Assembly: GCA_034003625.1 (NCBI GenBank)
Contig: JAVEYG010000024.1
Location: forward strand, 1-64,000
Direction of reading: 5' to 3'
DNA length: 64,000 nt
DNA from: GWE2-42-39 sp034003625
Lineage (GTDB): Bacteria > Bacteroidota > Bacteroidia > Bacteroidales > Prolixibacteraceae
Below the pieces are notes generated by a model. It did no database searches and was not told where the DNA came from. It saw only the letters and a list, made by a program, of their open reading frames with translations. Shown here one piece after another: positions 25,717-35,990 of the stretch (positions are counted from its first letter, which is position 1; each line of letters starts with the position of its first letter). Position numbers and translations under genes: made by a program.

Positions 25717-27492
25717 TTATTCCCACCCATCATTCTGCGGTAGCAGGTTTGGATTCAGGGTAATTGCCGTTTGAGGAATTGGCCTCAGATATTTTTTATC
25801 GTCCCAATTACGGGCGACGCCCCAGGCCCAGATGAGGTGCCCGCTGTCGCCTTCTGATAATTTGATATTAGAACCTAAAATGACATACTTCACCCCACTG
25901 GTAGTTGACGATGGTTTTTTGTCGACAATACAAACATCCGGATTTCCATCGCCATTCAAATCGTAGTTGACGTTTTTGGCCGGGATGTAAATCCCTTTCC
26001 ATGGTGTTTTTGCTGTACTTAGAAGGTCTCCGCATTTCCAACGCATCAGGTCCTGATAACGCAACCCTTCGAAGCAAAGTTCGATACCGCGTTCCCTTCT
26101 TATTTCGAGAAGGTATTTGTTTGAAATTGCCGGGAAAAAATTGCTTTGTAAATAACTATCGGCAGTAGCTGGTTCAGCGGCTGAAACTCCGGCCCTTGCC
26201 CGCAGAGGAGCGATTGTCTGTGTCCATTCGGCTGACCCGAATTGTCCGAGTTCGGCTTTTGCTTCGGCATAATTAAGAAGCACTTCAGCGTAGCGGATGA
26301 TTGGGATATTGTTTGTACACTGTCCTTGTCCGTCGTGCCATGAGTCGTCGAGGCTCCATTTTTTGATGTGGTAACCGGTGAGCGTTACAGCAAAATCGGG
26401 AGGGGCAATCGTTCCGTTCTCACGATAATAGCCTTCGGTACGAATGGTCTGGCTTAACCGGTGGTCGCGGTTCTTCATTTCTGTGTAAAATTCAATCTTA
26501 TCGTAATCGGCTTTTTCTGTAAAACGGCTGCCATCGCGCATCAGATAGGTATTTACAAATTGTTTTAATAACGACCAGCGGCTCCCGTTTGTAGGCGAAT
26601 TGAAGTTCCAGGTCAGGTCGTGCCACACCCTTGAATCGGTGTTCATCAACCGGGCAAGCATTACTTCACCTGCAATTTTAGGCATCGAAGCCATGTTTTC
26701 AGAAACAAACAACGTACGGTAATCGCTTTCTGGTTTACCTGTAGAGTATAAACTATACTGTTTCGAGTCCATTACTTCTTTAGCCGCATCGGCAGCTGCC
26801 TGTAACCAGCTTGTTGCATCGGAAAGGCCCAGTTCGGTGTGATATTTCCGATAGGTCCCTTCGTACAGGCAAATTCTCGATTTCAAAGTCAAAGCAGTAT
26901 AGCGGTTTACCAGGCTACTATAGGTGTCTTTGGTTTCACGAATGTTTGTAGCGGCAAAGTTAATATCTTCCAAAACCTTGCCCATTACAAATTCGCGGCT
27001 GTCTCGTGCTTTGTTCAGTTCCGGGTCATCCGGGTTTAGCGCTTTGTCGTACCACGGGACAGCGCCAAAAGTCTGTACTTTATTCAGGTAGAAAAATGCT
27101 CGCCAAAAACGGGCAACTCCCAGATAGTGATTTAATACTTCTTCGGCAACAGGGGCTTTGGGCGCTTTTTCGAGGAAATAATTAATGTTCCGTAATGCGC
27201 TCCAGTTTCCAACGCCCCATCCGGTCTGGTCAACAGAGCTCCAGCTTCCTGACAAGAAAGTGCTTGGACTGTTAATCGCCGCGTAATCTGAAGTCCCGTC
27301 TCCTTTTGCAATATCGTCAGCAGTCGGCAGATCGTTCACATAAAATGAATGTGCATAAATTTTCAGGTCGTTTTCAGAAGTAAAAAATGTAGATGCTTCC
27401 AACTGGTGGATCGGATCTTTCTCCAACATATCTTCACAGCCAGAAAAAGCAATGCCTGAGATAAGTAATGAATATATTAATATCTTTTTCAT
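25717..27492 (-). CDS. susD: SusD/RagB-family outer-membrane lipoprotein
   Basis: A 591-residue surface glycan-binding lipoprotein with lipobox SGC (Cys19). The N-terminal CEDMLEKDPIHQLEASTFF segment and the C-terminal RRERGIELCFEGLRYQDLMRWKCGD segment are hallmarks of SusD proteins; TPR-like helices lie between them. It caps the SusC channel and delivers ligand to it. The gene lies 11 bp downstream of susC. The ligand cannot be read from the sequence. The symbol is a family name, not proof of starch use. Confidence 0.96.
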   Translation of the reverse strand: MKKILIYSLLISGIAFSGCEDMLEKDPIHQLEASTFFTSENDLKIYAHSFYVNDLPTADDIAKGDGTSDYAAINSPSTFLSGSWSSVDQTGWGVGNWSALRNINYFLEKAPKAPVAEEVLNHYLGVARFWRAFFYLNKVQTFGAVPWYDKALNPDDPELNKARDSREFVMGKVLEDINFAATNIRETKDTYSSLVNRYTALTLKSRICLYEGTYRKYHTELGLSDATSWLQAAADAAKEVMDSKQYSLYSTGKPESDYRTLFVSENMASMPKIAGEVMLARLMNTDSRVWHDLTWNFNSPTNGSRWSLLKQFVNTYLMRDGSRFTEKADYDKIEFYTEMKNRDHRLSQTIRTEGYYRENGTIAPPDFAVTLTGYHIKKWSLDDSWHDGQGQCTNNIPIIRYAEVLLNYAEAKAELGQFGSAEWTQTIAPLRARAGVSAAEPATADSYLQSNFFPAISNKYLLEIRRERGIELCFEGLRYQDLMRWKCGDLLSTAKTPWKGIYIPAKNVNYDLNGDGNPDVCIVDKKPSSTTSGVKYVILGSNIKLSEGDSGHLIWAWGVARNWDDKKYLRPIPQTAITLNPNLLPQNDGWE

Positions 27493-27503
27493 AATCCTTT
27501 ATT

Positions 27504-30500
27504 TTAGAATGTAATATTAACACCAAGAGTGATACTCTTCAACATCGGATAGCTGTAACCGTCTTCCATGTTGGTATTGGTTGCCTGATCGGGGTCGCCT
27601 GATTCGATTACTTCAGGGTCGAAGTTGGTAGTATGCTTGGTCAGTCCGCTCAGTGTCCAGAGATTTTCTCCTGAAACATAGAATTTAACGGCAGACAGGT
27701 TCACTCTTGATACCAGACTTTCAGGTAAGGAGTAATCCAGTGTAATTGCTTTCAATCGGACATACGCTGCATTCTGGAGATACCTTGTATTTTTCACCCC
27801 CATTGGTTTAGCGGTAGAATTGGCCATATATGTTCTCAAACGCGGCCAGTAAGCATTTGGATCTTCGTTTACTCCTTCAATCCACATGTTGCCAACCTGA
27901 TCGGTCGGGTAATATCCGTAATGACGGTTATACTGTCCCCAGAAATAGCCTGATTCAATATCGGGATACCAGTCTCTTTTACCAACGCCCTGGAAGAAAG
28001 CGCTTAATCCAAACCCTTTGTAATTGGCTCCCAGGTTAAGCCCGAATTGGAAGCGTTCTTCTTCGTTCCCAATGATACTCAGGTCGCCATGGTCGTTCAA
28101 AGTATTCGCGCCACGATAGATTTCACCGCTGTTGTCCATATCCCTGAATTTCAAGTCTCCTGGAAGTAAGATCTTCCCTTTTGAAACGGCTAATTTCGAC
28201 TGGTCGGCATGTGCTGCAATTTCTTCAGTACTGGTAAACAAGCCGTCAATGGTGTATCCCCAAATGTCGCCTAATTTTTGTCCTTCGTAATAGGAACTAA
28301 GCAACAGGTTCTCGTTGCCCAAAAATTTGGTAATCCAGCTTTGGCTGTCCCAAATCATAAATTTGGCATTGTATGTGAAGTCGCTACCGGCCAGGTTGAA
28401 ACGGTCTTTCCAACCGATGGTCAATTCCCAGCCTAATGTTTTCAGGTCGGCATAGTTTCCTTTTGGTGCACTTGCCCCCAATACCTGCGGAAGGTCGGGA
28501 CCGGCCACATACATATCGGTAGTATTTCTGCGGTACCAGTCAAATCCCAGGCTGAATCGGCCTTTTAACATATCTGCGTCCAAACCAACGTTGTAGGTTG
28601 TCGATTTTTCCCAGGTCAGGTTATCGGGGATCAGGGTTGGCAGGTCGGTATAAGTTTGAAAACCGCCATCCAGTAATAACGATGTTTTTCCAACTTCCAT
28701 CAATTCCAGATAGGAATAAGGATCGACATTCCCGTTTCCTAATGTACCAGCCGAGACCCTGACTTTCAGGTTATCGAGCCAGCCTTTTGTCCCTTCCATG
28801 AAACCTTCATCGGAAATACGCCATCCGAGAGATGCCGAAGGGAAAATACCCCATTGCTCGTTGGTCGGGAATTTGGAAGAACCATCGTAACGGGTGCTGA
28901 ACTCAAACAGATATTTCCCTTTGTAAGCATAATTGGCCCTGAAGAAAAGTCCGATAAATGCCCAGTCGATACTTCTTTCTTCCATTACATAATTGATCCC
29001 GTCCATCAAAATGAAGTTGGGTTTGTCGGGATATAAATAACCATCTCTGCGATTATAAATATTTCTCCGTGTTGAAGATTCTACATTTCCTCCGAGAAGG
29101 ATATTCAGCGAATGGTCTTCCCCGATTTTAGGGGTGTAATTCGCGGTAAGGTTACTTGCAAAATAGTTGGTTTCCTGGTTCCACATCCTTCTCAGCGACT
29201 GTCCTTTTTCGGCAAAAAGCTCAGGTCCTTCACTGTATGGCGCATACCGGTTGACACGGGTACGTTGGTAGTCTTTGTAACTGTATGTAAAATCGCCTTT
29301 GAAAGTCAACACGTCTTTAAGCGGCACATAGGTTGCCCCAATTGTATTTCTCACGTTCAGGGTATTATCGTCCTGAAATGAATATTTCCCGTGAAAATCG
29401 CCAATACCGTTATAAATTGAGGAGTAGGTGTAGGTGCCATCCGGATTAAACATCATGGCAACCGGGAACCCCTGGTGTTCAAGGTTCCGCTGAACCAACT
29501 CGTCGGCGTACGACATCAGCGGATAGTGGTAATCAGTATTGTCGATCGAAAAGTTATTTTCGATGGTCAACTTCGGATTTACCTTGATCATTCCTTTGGC
29601 CCTCAAATTGTAACGGTCCAAATCATCGGAGTTGTAACGGTAAATTCCATCCTGAGCAAAGTATCTTCCCGAAATGTAATAATTTGCCATTTCGTTTCCG
29701 CCGTTGACACTCAGCTTGTGGTCGGTTCCCTGTGTCCAGTCTTTGTATAGTAACTGGTTCCAGTCGGTATTTCCAAAATATTCGTACCGTCCGTCGTTGT
29801 TCACCCGCACTTTTGGGAGCTCGGGATTATCATTACGCCTTTTCAGTTCGTCGTACCAAGATCTGGAAAACGGGAATATGTTATTGATAGTCGTTGGATC
29901 AGATGCTGAATAATCATTATATCCGTAATACGCATTCAAGAATGAAGTGGTCCAATCGTAGCCATTGGTAACAAATGAAGGTTTCACCGTCCTGGTATAG
30001 AATGAGGCATTTCCATCGTAATTAACTTTAATAGAGCCTTTGCTTGCCTTTTTGGTAGTAATCAACACCACGCCAAATGTACCGCGGGCGCCATACACAG
30101 CAGCCGACGAAGCGTCTTTCAATACCGAAACGCTTTCCACGTCCTGCGGGTTCAGGGTACTTGGGTCGCCTTCCACCCCGTCAATCAGGATCAGGGCATT
30201 GCCACCAGCTCCGATCGACGTTTTACCACGAATGTTGTAACTCGTTTCACGGCTGGGTTTGCCATCGCGCATGGTGATGTTCAGGTTAGGGATTTGCCCC
30301 TGCAGACTACGGGTAATACTTGCATTCGGACGGCTTTCAATGGTTTCAGACGTAATTTGGTCGACCGCACCGATCAGGTCTCTCTTTTTAGCAGTACCGT
30401 AACCGATAACCACCACTTCATCAATTTTTGAAAGAGAACTTTCAAGCTGGACGTTCAGGTTTGTGCGTCCGTTGACATCAATTGTTGTTGCGGTGTATCC

Positions 30501-30794
30501 GATATATGAAAAGGATAATTTTGCATTAGGGGAAGGAACCTGTATCGTATAACGCCCTTCAAAATCAGTAATTGTACCAATGGTCGTTCCTACGATTTGT
30601 ATCGCCGCACCAATCAGAGGGTTTCCGTCTGTGTCGCTAACAATCCCCGATACGGTAATGGATTGCTGAGCAGACACAGAACCTGACGGAGAATGGTCTT
30701 TCGCAGCGGCATTAAGCCCAATGCTTCCTATAAAAAACAGGATAACAGTCAAACCATATACCGAAATATTTTTGAATAATCTATGTTGTTTCAT
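27504..30794 (-). CDS. susC: SusC/RagA-family TonB-dependent transporter
   Basis: A 1096-residue outer-membrane importer. A signal peptide is followed by a carboxypeptidase-regulatory domain (ITVSGIVSDTDGNPLIGAAI, about 46-120), then the TonB box/plug region with EVVVIGYGTAKKRDLIGAVD (about 126-145), LIDGVEGDPSTLNPQDVESV and a 22-strand barrel ending in MLKSITLGVNITF. It imports the ligand into the periplasm using TonB energy. Together with SusD and the preceding lipoprotein it forms the uptake complex of this locus. The symbol is a family name. Confidence 0.97.
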   Translation of the reverse strand: MKQHRLFKNISVYGLTVILFFIGSIGLNAAAKDHSPSGSVSAQQSITVSGIVSDTDGNPLIGAAIQIVGTTIGTITDFEGRYTIQVPSPNAKLSFSYIGYTATTIDVNGRTNLNVQLESSLSKIDEVVVIGYGTAKKRDLIGAVDQITSETIESRPNASITRSLQGQIPNLNITMRDGKPSRETSYNIRGKTSIGAGGNALILIDGVEGDPSTLNPQDVESVSVLKDASSAAVYGARGTFGVVLITTKKASKGSIKVNYDGNASFYTRTVKPSFVTNGYDWTTSFLNAYYGYNDYSASDPTTINNIFPFSRSWYDELKRRNDNPELPKVRVNNDGRYEYFGNTDWNQLLYKDWTQGTDHKLSVNGGNEMANYYISGRYFAQDGIYRYNSDDLDRYNLRAKGMIKVNPKLTIENNFSIDNTDYHYPLMSYADELVQRNLEHQGFPVAMMFNPDGTYTYSSIYNGIGDFHGKYSFQDDNTLNVRNTIGATYVPLKDVLTFKGDFTYSYKDYQRTRVNRYAPYSEGPELFAEKGQSLRRMWNQETNYFASNLTANYTPKIGEDHSLNILLGGNVESSTRRNIYNRRDGYLYPDKPNFILMDGINYVMEERSIDWAFIGLFFRANYAYKGKYLFEFSTRYDGSSKFPTNEQWGIFPSASLGWRISDEGFMEGTKGWLDNLKVRVSAGTLGNGNVDPYSYLELMEVGKTSLLLDGGFQTYTDLPTLIPDNLTWEKSTTYNVGLDADMLKGRFSLGFDWYRRNTTDMYVAGPDLPQVLGASAPKGNYADLKTLGWELTIGWKDRFNLAGSDFTYNAKFMIWDSQSWITKFLGNENLLLSSYYEGQKLGDIWGYTIDGLFTSTEEIAAHADQSKLAVSKGKILLPGDLKFRDMDNSGEIYRGANTLNDHGDLSIIGNEEERFQFGLNLGANYKGFGLSAFFQGVGKRDWYPDIESGYFWGQYNRHYGYYPTDQVGNMWIEGVNEDPNAYWPRLRTYMANSTAKPMGVKNTRYLQNAAYVRLKAITLDYSLPESLVSRVNLSAVKFYVSGENLWTLSGLTKHTTNFDPEVIESGDPDQATNTNMEDGYSYPMLKSITLGVNITF

Positions 30795-30823
30795 AATAGT
30801 AAGTAATAGGATTAATGTTGTAT

Positions 30824-32308
30824 TTACTTATCGACGAAGATTGTACAATCGGTTGAACCTTCAATATCGGCAACCGATGCCCCCGGGGTATCAAGCATGT
30901 TGAATATGAATACAGTACCGGTTCGGGGAAGGAGCCATTCGGTAGGAGTTACCTGTCCGCCCATTTTGATGAAAGTTCCTTTATCCTGTGCACCTACAGG
31001 GAACAAATAAGTGTTGGTACCTTCTCCAAAGTTTGGCTGAGGTTCGTCGTTATCGCCAGTCCGGCTATAAACATCATTGTCAGGTATCTGATAAGGAGTG
31101 GCAGCAAGTGTAACCCCATAGAAAACTGCATCCATGGGAATTGAATTTTCAGTAACATTAATTCCTCTGAACACGCCAACTCCATCGGGGAAAGTCTTCT
31201 TTACGGAAGACTGTGAAGTTCCTGATCCGTTGGCCATCAGGCCGCCTCCTGCTTTTGCTGCACCGTTGCCGCTACCGCCAGGCACTACAGCATAATCAAC
31301 ACCCCAGAATACTGTCGGGGCTAACTGAGGACTGAGAATTAGCTTGTAATAACTACATATTACGCGGGCGCTTCCCCCTACATAAAAATATTGTCCTTTT
31401 TTTACAGAGCCTGTTTCCAAATTTATCTGATATACTTTTTTGCTGGCGGCGTCGTAAACACCATCGGCCCAGCCATATATGCTCGGTGAAGATGTGTTTG
31501 TAAATACCACGCTGTATTTGTTCTCAGCAAAATTAATATCCTTCAGGGCCAGTAGCTGTACATATTCATATTGTCCGGGATGGGTAAGGCCATCGCCAGA
31601 AACAGCGCCGGTGACGGGACTGTCTGAACCTCTCGGATCGTGTACAAAACCGGTAATCACAAAATCGGCATTGTGATAGATTTTCCGGATCATAAAGTTT
31701 GCAGCATTGCTTTGTCCGGCCCCTACGGTTACAACCGACTGGGTGAAAACGGCCTGATTGGCATCGTCGTATACATACACATTATAAGTTCCTGAAACCG
31801 TTTTGGCAAATGCCACTTTACCCTGGGCATTCGACAGTCCTTCTTTTATTAAAACCGGGTTGGCGCCTGTAGTTAATAATTCGACTTTACGGCCCACTAC
31901 CGGCTTTTGTTTATTGTCGGCCAGTGTAACTGTAAATGTGTAATTTTCAACAAATATGTCGATCGACCATTCGATAATATTCAATGTATTATCTTTTGCA
32001 ATGGAAACTGCTGTTGATCCGATTTCTTCTCCGTTCGCTTTGAATGCTTTGAACGTGTAATCTCTTGGTTCAAGACTTTTAATGCTTCCTTTTCCAAGGA
32101 CAGAGGTATACATTGAATCAACTACAAAACCAGGTTTCTGGTCTGTGTAGTATGCCTTTACCCAGACATTCGACAGGGGAATTCCATCCTTATTGGTCAG
32201 TGTCAGGCTACAGTCATTGATTTCCGGGAAGGCCGGGTCCTCGAAATTGTCACAGGCTGTGAAAAACATAGCTGTGATCAAAAAAATAAAAACAAATGTC
32301 TGTTTCAT
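30824..32308 (-). CDS. Surface lipoprotein preceding susC, function unknown
   Basis: 494 residues, lipobox FTAC (Cys19). The chain is beta-rich: Ig/CNA-B-like repeats at about 30-210 (SLTLTNKDGIPLSNVWVKAY, FTVTLADNKQKPVVGRKVELL) look like two consecutive sandwich domains. A C-terminal domain follows containing YEYVQLLALKDINFAENKYSV, reminiscent of lamin-tail-like domains, with a Gly/Ser-rich stretch (about 345-370). The position just upstream of susC and the lipoprotein signal suggest a surface binding protein that captures the polymer. I do not recognise the exact family. Confidence 0.7.
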   Translation of the reverse strand: MKQTFVFIFLITAMFFTACDNFEDPAFPEINDCSLTLTNKDGIPLSNVWVKAYYTDQKPGFVVDSMYTSVLGKGSIKSLEPRDYTFKAFKANGEEIGSTAVSIAKDNTLNIIEWSIDIFVENYTFTVTLADNKQKPVVGRKVELLTTGANPVLIKEGLSNAQGKVAFAKTVSGTYNVYVYDDANQAVFTQSVVTVGAGQSNAANFMIRKIYHNADFVITGFVHDPRGSDSPVTGAVSGDGLTHPGQYEYVQLLALKDINFAENKYSVVFTNTSSPSIYGWADGVYDAASKKVYQINLETGSVKKGQYFYVGGSARVICSYYKLILSPQLAPTVFWGVDYAVVPGGSGNGAAKAGGGLMANGSGTSQSSVKKTFPDGVGVFRGINVTENSIPMDAVFYGVTLAATPYQIPDNDVYSRTGDNDEPQPNFGEGTNTYLFPVGAQDKGTFIKMGGQVTPTEWLLPRTGTVFIFNMLDTPGASVADIEGSTDCTIFVDK

Positions 32309-32422
32309 AAAACTTGCTTTTTGTGGTTATAAAACATTTTTCTTTTTTGTGTCATTTCTTGCTTTTCGGGCAAGTCCGGAGAGAGAGTTGCATGTTCATT
32401 TTCTTTCATATAGAATGAATTT

Positions 32423-33322
32423 TTAGGTTGATATATATTGGATTTGTTTTTTCGCTTTAGTAAGCATTTGTCCGAATAATTCGAGGTTATCGACTATTAT
32501 ATCGGGGCGGAAATTTGAAACGGTCACATCATGCAGGGTACTTTCCCCGCTTAGTACCAGTACCCCTAAGGCATTGGCATCGAATGCCATTTGCAGGTCG
32601 GTATAAAGGCGGTCGCCAACCATAGCTACCTGCGAGGGTTGAAGTTTGTATTTTTGTAAAATTCCGACCAGCATCCGGGAGTCGGGTTTTCCGGCAAAAG
32701 CATCGGGAGTGCGCCCGGTTGCTTCGTTCAAACAGGCGCAGATGGAACCACAGTCAACTAAAACAGTGGGCTGGTCGGTGGGGCATACTTTGTCGGGGTT
32801 GGTCGCAATGTAAGGTAAACCTTGTTCGATCCACCATGCAGCCCGGCAAAGGCGCGGATATATCAGCGACATGTCGAACCCAACGACTACGGCATCCGGG
32901 CGGTCGGCTGCATCATCCGCTGTTGATTCATAACCCGCTTTCTCAAATTCACCGATCATGCCCGGGGTCCCCAGGATGAACAACCGCCTGACCGTCGGAA
33001 GATGGTATCTCAAATATTCGATCGTCGCCTGTGTGGAGGTATATATTTCCTCTTCAGTCGCCGAAATTCCCATCGCTTTCAGGTGCATTAAATAGTCATT
33101 GATACTTTTTGACGGGTTGTTCGTCAGAAACGAGTAGGTAATGTTCAGCTCCTTCAGTTTATTCAGAAACGGGATGGTAAAAGGGAAAAGCGTTTTCCCG
33201 TTGTAAATGGTCCCATCCATGTCAAGGGCCACATGTTTGATTTTCTTCAGTCTGTCTTCTAATTCAGCAGGGACGGTAATTCCCATCTGGCTGAAATATT
33301 TGTATTTCGAAAAATTTGTCAT
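32423..33322 (-). CDS. HAD-IIA (NagD/AraL-like) phosphatase
   Basis: A 299-residue cytoplasmic HAD hydrolase. Motif I is DMDGTIYNG, followed by the FLTNNPSKS motif II threonine region. The C-terminal GKPDSRMLVGIL lysine block and GDRLYTDLQMA motif IV complete the fold. NagD/AraL-type enzymes dephosphorylate small sugar or glycerol phosphates. Its direct linkage with a G1P-dehydrogenase gene two genes upstream recalls the Bacillus subtilis araL-araM neighbours. It could remove phosphate from excess sn-glycerol-1-phosphate or a related intermediate. Substrate is inferred. Confidence 0.85.
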   Translation of the reverse strand: MTNFSKYKYFSQMGITVPAELEDRLKKIKHVALDMDGTIYNGKTLFPFTIPFLNKLKELNITYSFLTNNPSKSINDYLMHLKAMGISATEEEIYTSTQATIEYLRYHLPTVRRLFILGTPGMIGEFEKAGYESTADDAADRPDAVVVGFDMSLIYPRLCRAAWWIEQGLPYIATNPDKVCPTDQPTVLVDCGSICACLNEATGRTPDAFAGKPDSRMLVGILQKYKLQPSQVAMVGDRLYTDLQMAFDANALGVLVLSGESTLHDVTVSNFRPDIIVDNLELFGQMLTKAKKQIQYIST

Positions 33323-33331
33323 AATTGTATA

Positions 33332-34627
33332 TTAATCATCATAACCATCCGCTTTTGCCTTCCATGCCATTGCAAATATCAGGGTCCCGGTAATTCCGAG
33401 AATAATCAATACTCCAATGGCATAATTCCATCCCAATTGGTCGGCGATCATGCCCAAACCCCACCCGGAAACAATCGTACTGGCATATCCGAAAAGTCCG
33501 GTAAACCCGATTGCTGTCGCTGCAGCGCGTTTTGTCGCCAGGTTTGCCACAGCAATGCCCACAAGGGCTTGCGGCCCGTATATGCTAAACCCGGCAGCCA
33601 TTAAGATTCCGGCCATCAATACGGGCGAAGCATCAACTTGCCAGAACAGGAAAATAAAAAAGGCAGCCAAAGCCATGCAGATAACGGAAACACGGGCCCC
33701 CCGTCCTCCGAAAAATTTATCGGTAGCCCAGCCGGCCAGTAACATTCCCACAATTCCGGAAATTTCAAAGCCTGCTACCATCCATCCTGCATGATGGATA
33801 GAAACCCCTTTCCACTCGCTCAACAATGTGGGGCCCCAGTCCAAAACAGCATAACGCACGGTATACACAAAGAAATTTGCAATGGCGATAATCCAGATGT
33901 ACGGGTTGAGAAACACCTTTTTTCTTACAAATTGTTTAAACTCCAGCGACTTGGTGTTTTCTTCTTTTTTGTCCTGGGTTTCGCTTGTTATTTCCGGCAA
34001 TCCTACCGATGATGGAGTATCTCTTAAGCTAAACCACAAAAATGCAGCGCCAGCCAGAGCTATAGCCGATGGCACATAAAAGCACCACCGCCAGCCAAGA
34101 GAAACCACGTAACCGGTAATAATTACAACTAACCCGGCACCTATTGAGTGGGAAGTATTCCATACCGACATTTTGGTTGCCAGCTCTTTCGGTGGTACCC
34201 AGTGGGTTAGTAAACGGGCACAGGGTGGAAACCCCATCCCCTGGAACCAACCGTTCAGTATCCATACAATCCCAAACATTAACACAGCAGAACTAAATCC
34301 AAAAACAATATTACAAATGGCCGCGAGTACCAAACCTGTTACCATGAAATAACGGGCATTTACCCGATCGCCAATAAAGCCGTTTACAAATTTTGAGACT
34401 CCGTAAACCAAGCCGTGTAATGTGAGGAATATCCCCAATTCAGCTTTTGTAATACCCAGGTCGGCCTGCATGGCAGGCATGGCGATACTCAGGTTTTTCC
34501 TCACGAAGTAGAACATCGCGTAGCCAATCATGGTAGTGATGATGACCCGGGTCTGCCAATACTGAAATCGTTTGGCAGTTCCCGGGGACATCGACGAATA
34601 GCTTTCCTGCTTATTTTTTAAGGTCAT
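33332..34627 (-). CDS. Organophosphate:phosphate antiporter (GlpT/UhpT family)
   Basis: 431 residues, twelve hydrophobic segments. The family signature WILNGWFQGMGFPPCARLLT with VWNTSHSIGAG, and the N-terminal YFVRKNLSIAMPAMQ segment, match GlpT/UhpT transporters that import phosphorylated three- or six-carbon compounds in exchange for phosphate. In this operon the likely substrate is glycerol phosphate released by the phosphodiesterase, possibly sn-glycerol-1-phosphate; that stereochemistry would be unusual. The gene is 12 bp downstream of the G1P dehydrogenase gene and 9 bp upstream of the HAD gene. Confidence 0.9.
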   Translation of the reverse strand: MTLKNKQESYSSMSPGTAKRFQYWQTRVIITTMIGYAMFYFVRKNLSIAMPAMQADLGITKAELGIFLTLHGLVYGVSKFVNGFIGDRVNARYFMVTGLVLAAICNIVFGFSSAVLMFGIVWILNGWFQGMGFPPCARLLTHWVPPKELATKMSVWNTSHSIGAGLVVIITGYVVSLGWRWCFYVPSAIALAGAAFLWFSLRDTPSSVGLPEITSETQDKKEENTKSLEFKQFVRKKVFLNPYIWIIAIANFFVYTVRYAVLDWGPTLLSEWKGVSIHHAGWMVAGFEISGIVGMLLAGWATDKFFGGRGARVSVICMALAAFFIFLFWQVDASPVLMAGILMAAGFSIYGPQALVGIAVANLATKRAAATAIGFTGLFGYASTIVSGWGLGMIADQLGWNYAIGVLIILGITGTLIFAMAWKAKADGYDD

Positions 34628-34639
34628 CCGTTGTGTTTT

Positions 34640-35974
34640 TTATATTTTCCAGAGACCATCTTCCCCAAATAGTTCATCGATCCATTTTCCAAAGAGGTTT
34701 GTCCGAACGGCCAGGTCAAGAACAGTAAACCGGCGGCGCAGATATTGGGCACGGATAAACGTTTCGCGCAGTCGGTCCCGCGAAATTCCTATTTCTTCCG
34801 GTTCCACAGGAGCGCCAACCAATTTCAGCCGTTGTTTCGCTTCAGTAAAAGGGACCAGTTGTTTTTCCAATTTTGATTTTATTTCAGGCCACTTCTTTAT
34901 CAATAAGTTTAACTGGTCGGCCAACACTTCGCGGGATATGTATTTTGCCCTTGTTTCCTGCAATCCGATTTCCGGAAAATCAGTTCCTTCAAAGATTTTC
35001 AGTGCTTGTTTGTCCGATTCTTCAGGTGTTGGCCAAGCCTCGCAGCAGGCTTCCACATCAAGTTCTTCAATGGGTGTTACCAGAATTTTTTCATAGAAAG
35101 CTAATATCGATAAGGTTCCGATACTCACCTGAAAACCATGCGAAACATGTTCGCCATTGTTCAGGTGATGTTCCATGTTCCACAGGTGGCTGAACTGGTG
35201 TTCGGCACCCGAAGCCGGACGGCTCGTTTTGTGCCACTGCATGGCAAAACCTCCCAGCATCAGGCCTTCCGTCAGTTTAGAGATTGCCTCCGGATTCCCG
35301 GATTTCACTCCCTGTGGATCGGAAAGCGAGTCGTGCAGTCCATCCTGGACAATCGACCATGCCTGTTTATCGATAGGTTCCACACCCAGTTGGTCGGCCA
35401 GAATCCAGTCGGCGCCGGCAGTTATTTTGGCAAATAAATCGGCATAACCGGAAGCCGTCATTTCTGAAGGAGCTTCACAGATAATGTTGATATCAGCCAA
35501 ACATGCCTGTGGGGCCGGGCAATTAAATGTTTGTTTTGCGCCATTGGCAGTAATTGAAGCCCCAAAGGCAGTATATCCATCCATCGAGGCTGCGGTGGCC
35601 ACACACATATAGCGCCTGCCGGTCAGATGGGAAGCCAGTTTTACTAAATCATTGATGGTACCTGAACCAACAGCCACCGGAATGGCATCGTTTGTTTTCA
35701 GAAATGCGACCAATTGATCGACATAAGAATATTCAGCATGTAATTCGGGATCATTAAAAATGAAAGGTTCTATTTGGTTGATTCCTTCTGTATTCAATGC
35801 TTCACAAACAGTGCCCCCAGCCACCCTGTAGGTATTATTATCGGCTATTATGGCCGCAATTTTTCCTGGGAACTGTTCCCTGAACAAATTGGGCACCTGT
35901 TTTAAAAGGCCAGGCCCGATGCGGAGCGCCCGGGTTTCGTTTGCTGCTTTCAGCGCATTCTCAATATTCGACAT
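34640..35974 (-). CDS. sn-glycerol-1-phosphate dehydrogenase (AraM/EgsA type)
   Basis: A 444-residue member of the iron/zinc polyol dehydrogenase superfamily. The NAD-binding GSGTINDLVKLAS, the substrate region VATAASMDGYTAFGASI, and the metal ligands in SGYADLFAKITAGADW, ASGAEHQFSHLW and HVSHGFQVSIG are visible. The enzyme interconverts sn-glycerol-1-phosphate and dihydroxyacetone phosphate. In archaea it makes ether-lipid backbones; in an operon with a phosphodiesterase and transporter, catabolism of imported G1P to DHAP is more likely. It is longer than typical AraM (about 390-400), with an extended C-terminus. Confidence 0.88.
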   Translation of the reverse strand: MSNIENALKAANETRALRIGPGLLKQVPNLFREQFPGKIAAIIADNNTYRVAGGTVCEALNTEGINQIEPFIFNDPELHAEYSYVDQLVAFLKTNDAIPVAVGSGTINDLVKLASHLTGRRYMCVATAASMDGYTAFGASITANGAKQTFNCPAPQACLADINIICEAPSEMTASGYADLFAKITAGADWILADQLGVEPIDKQAWSIVQDGLHDSLSDPQGVKSGNPEAISKLTEGLMLGGFAMQWHKTSRPASGAEHQFSHLWNMEHHLNNGEHVSHGFQVSIGTLSILAFYEKILVTPIEELDVEACCEAWPTPEESDKQALKIFEGTDFPEIGLQETRAKYISREVLADQLNLLIKKWPEIKSKLEKQLVPFTEAKQRLKLVGAPVEPEEIGISRDRLRETFIRAQYLRRRFTVLDLAVRTNLFGKWIDELFGEDGLWKI

Positions 35975-35990
35975 GATTCTGCTCTTAATA

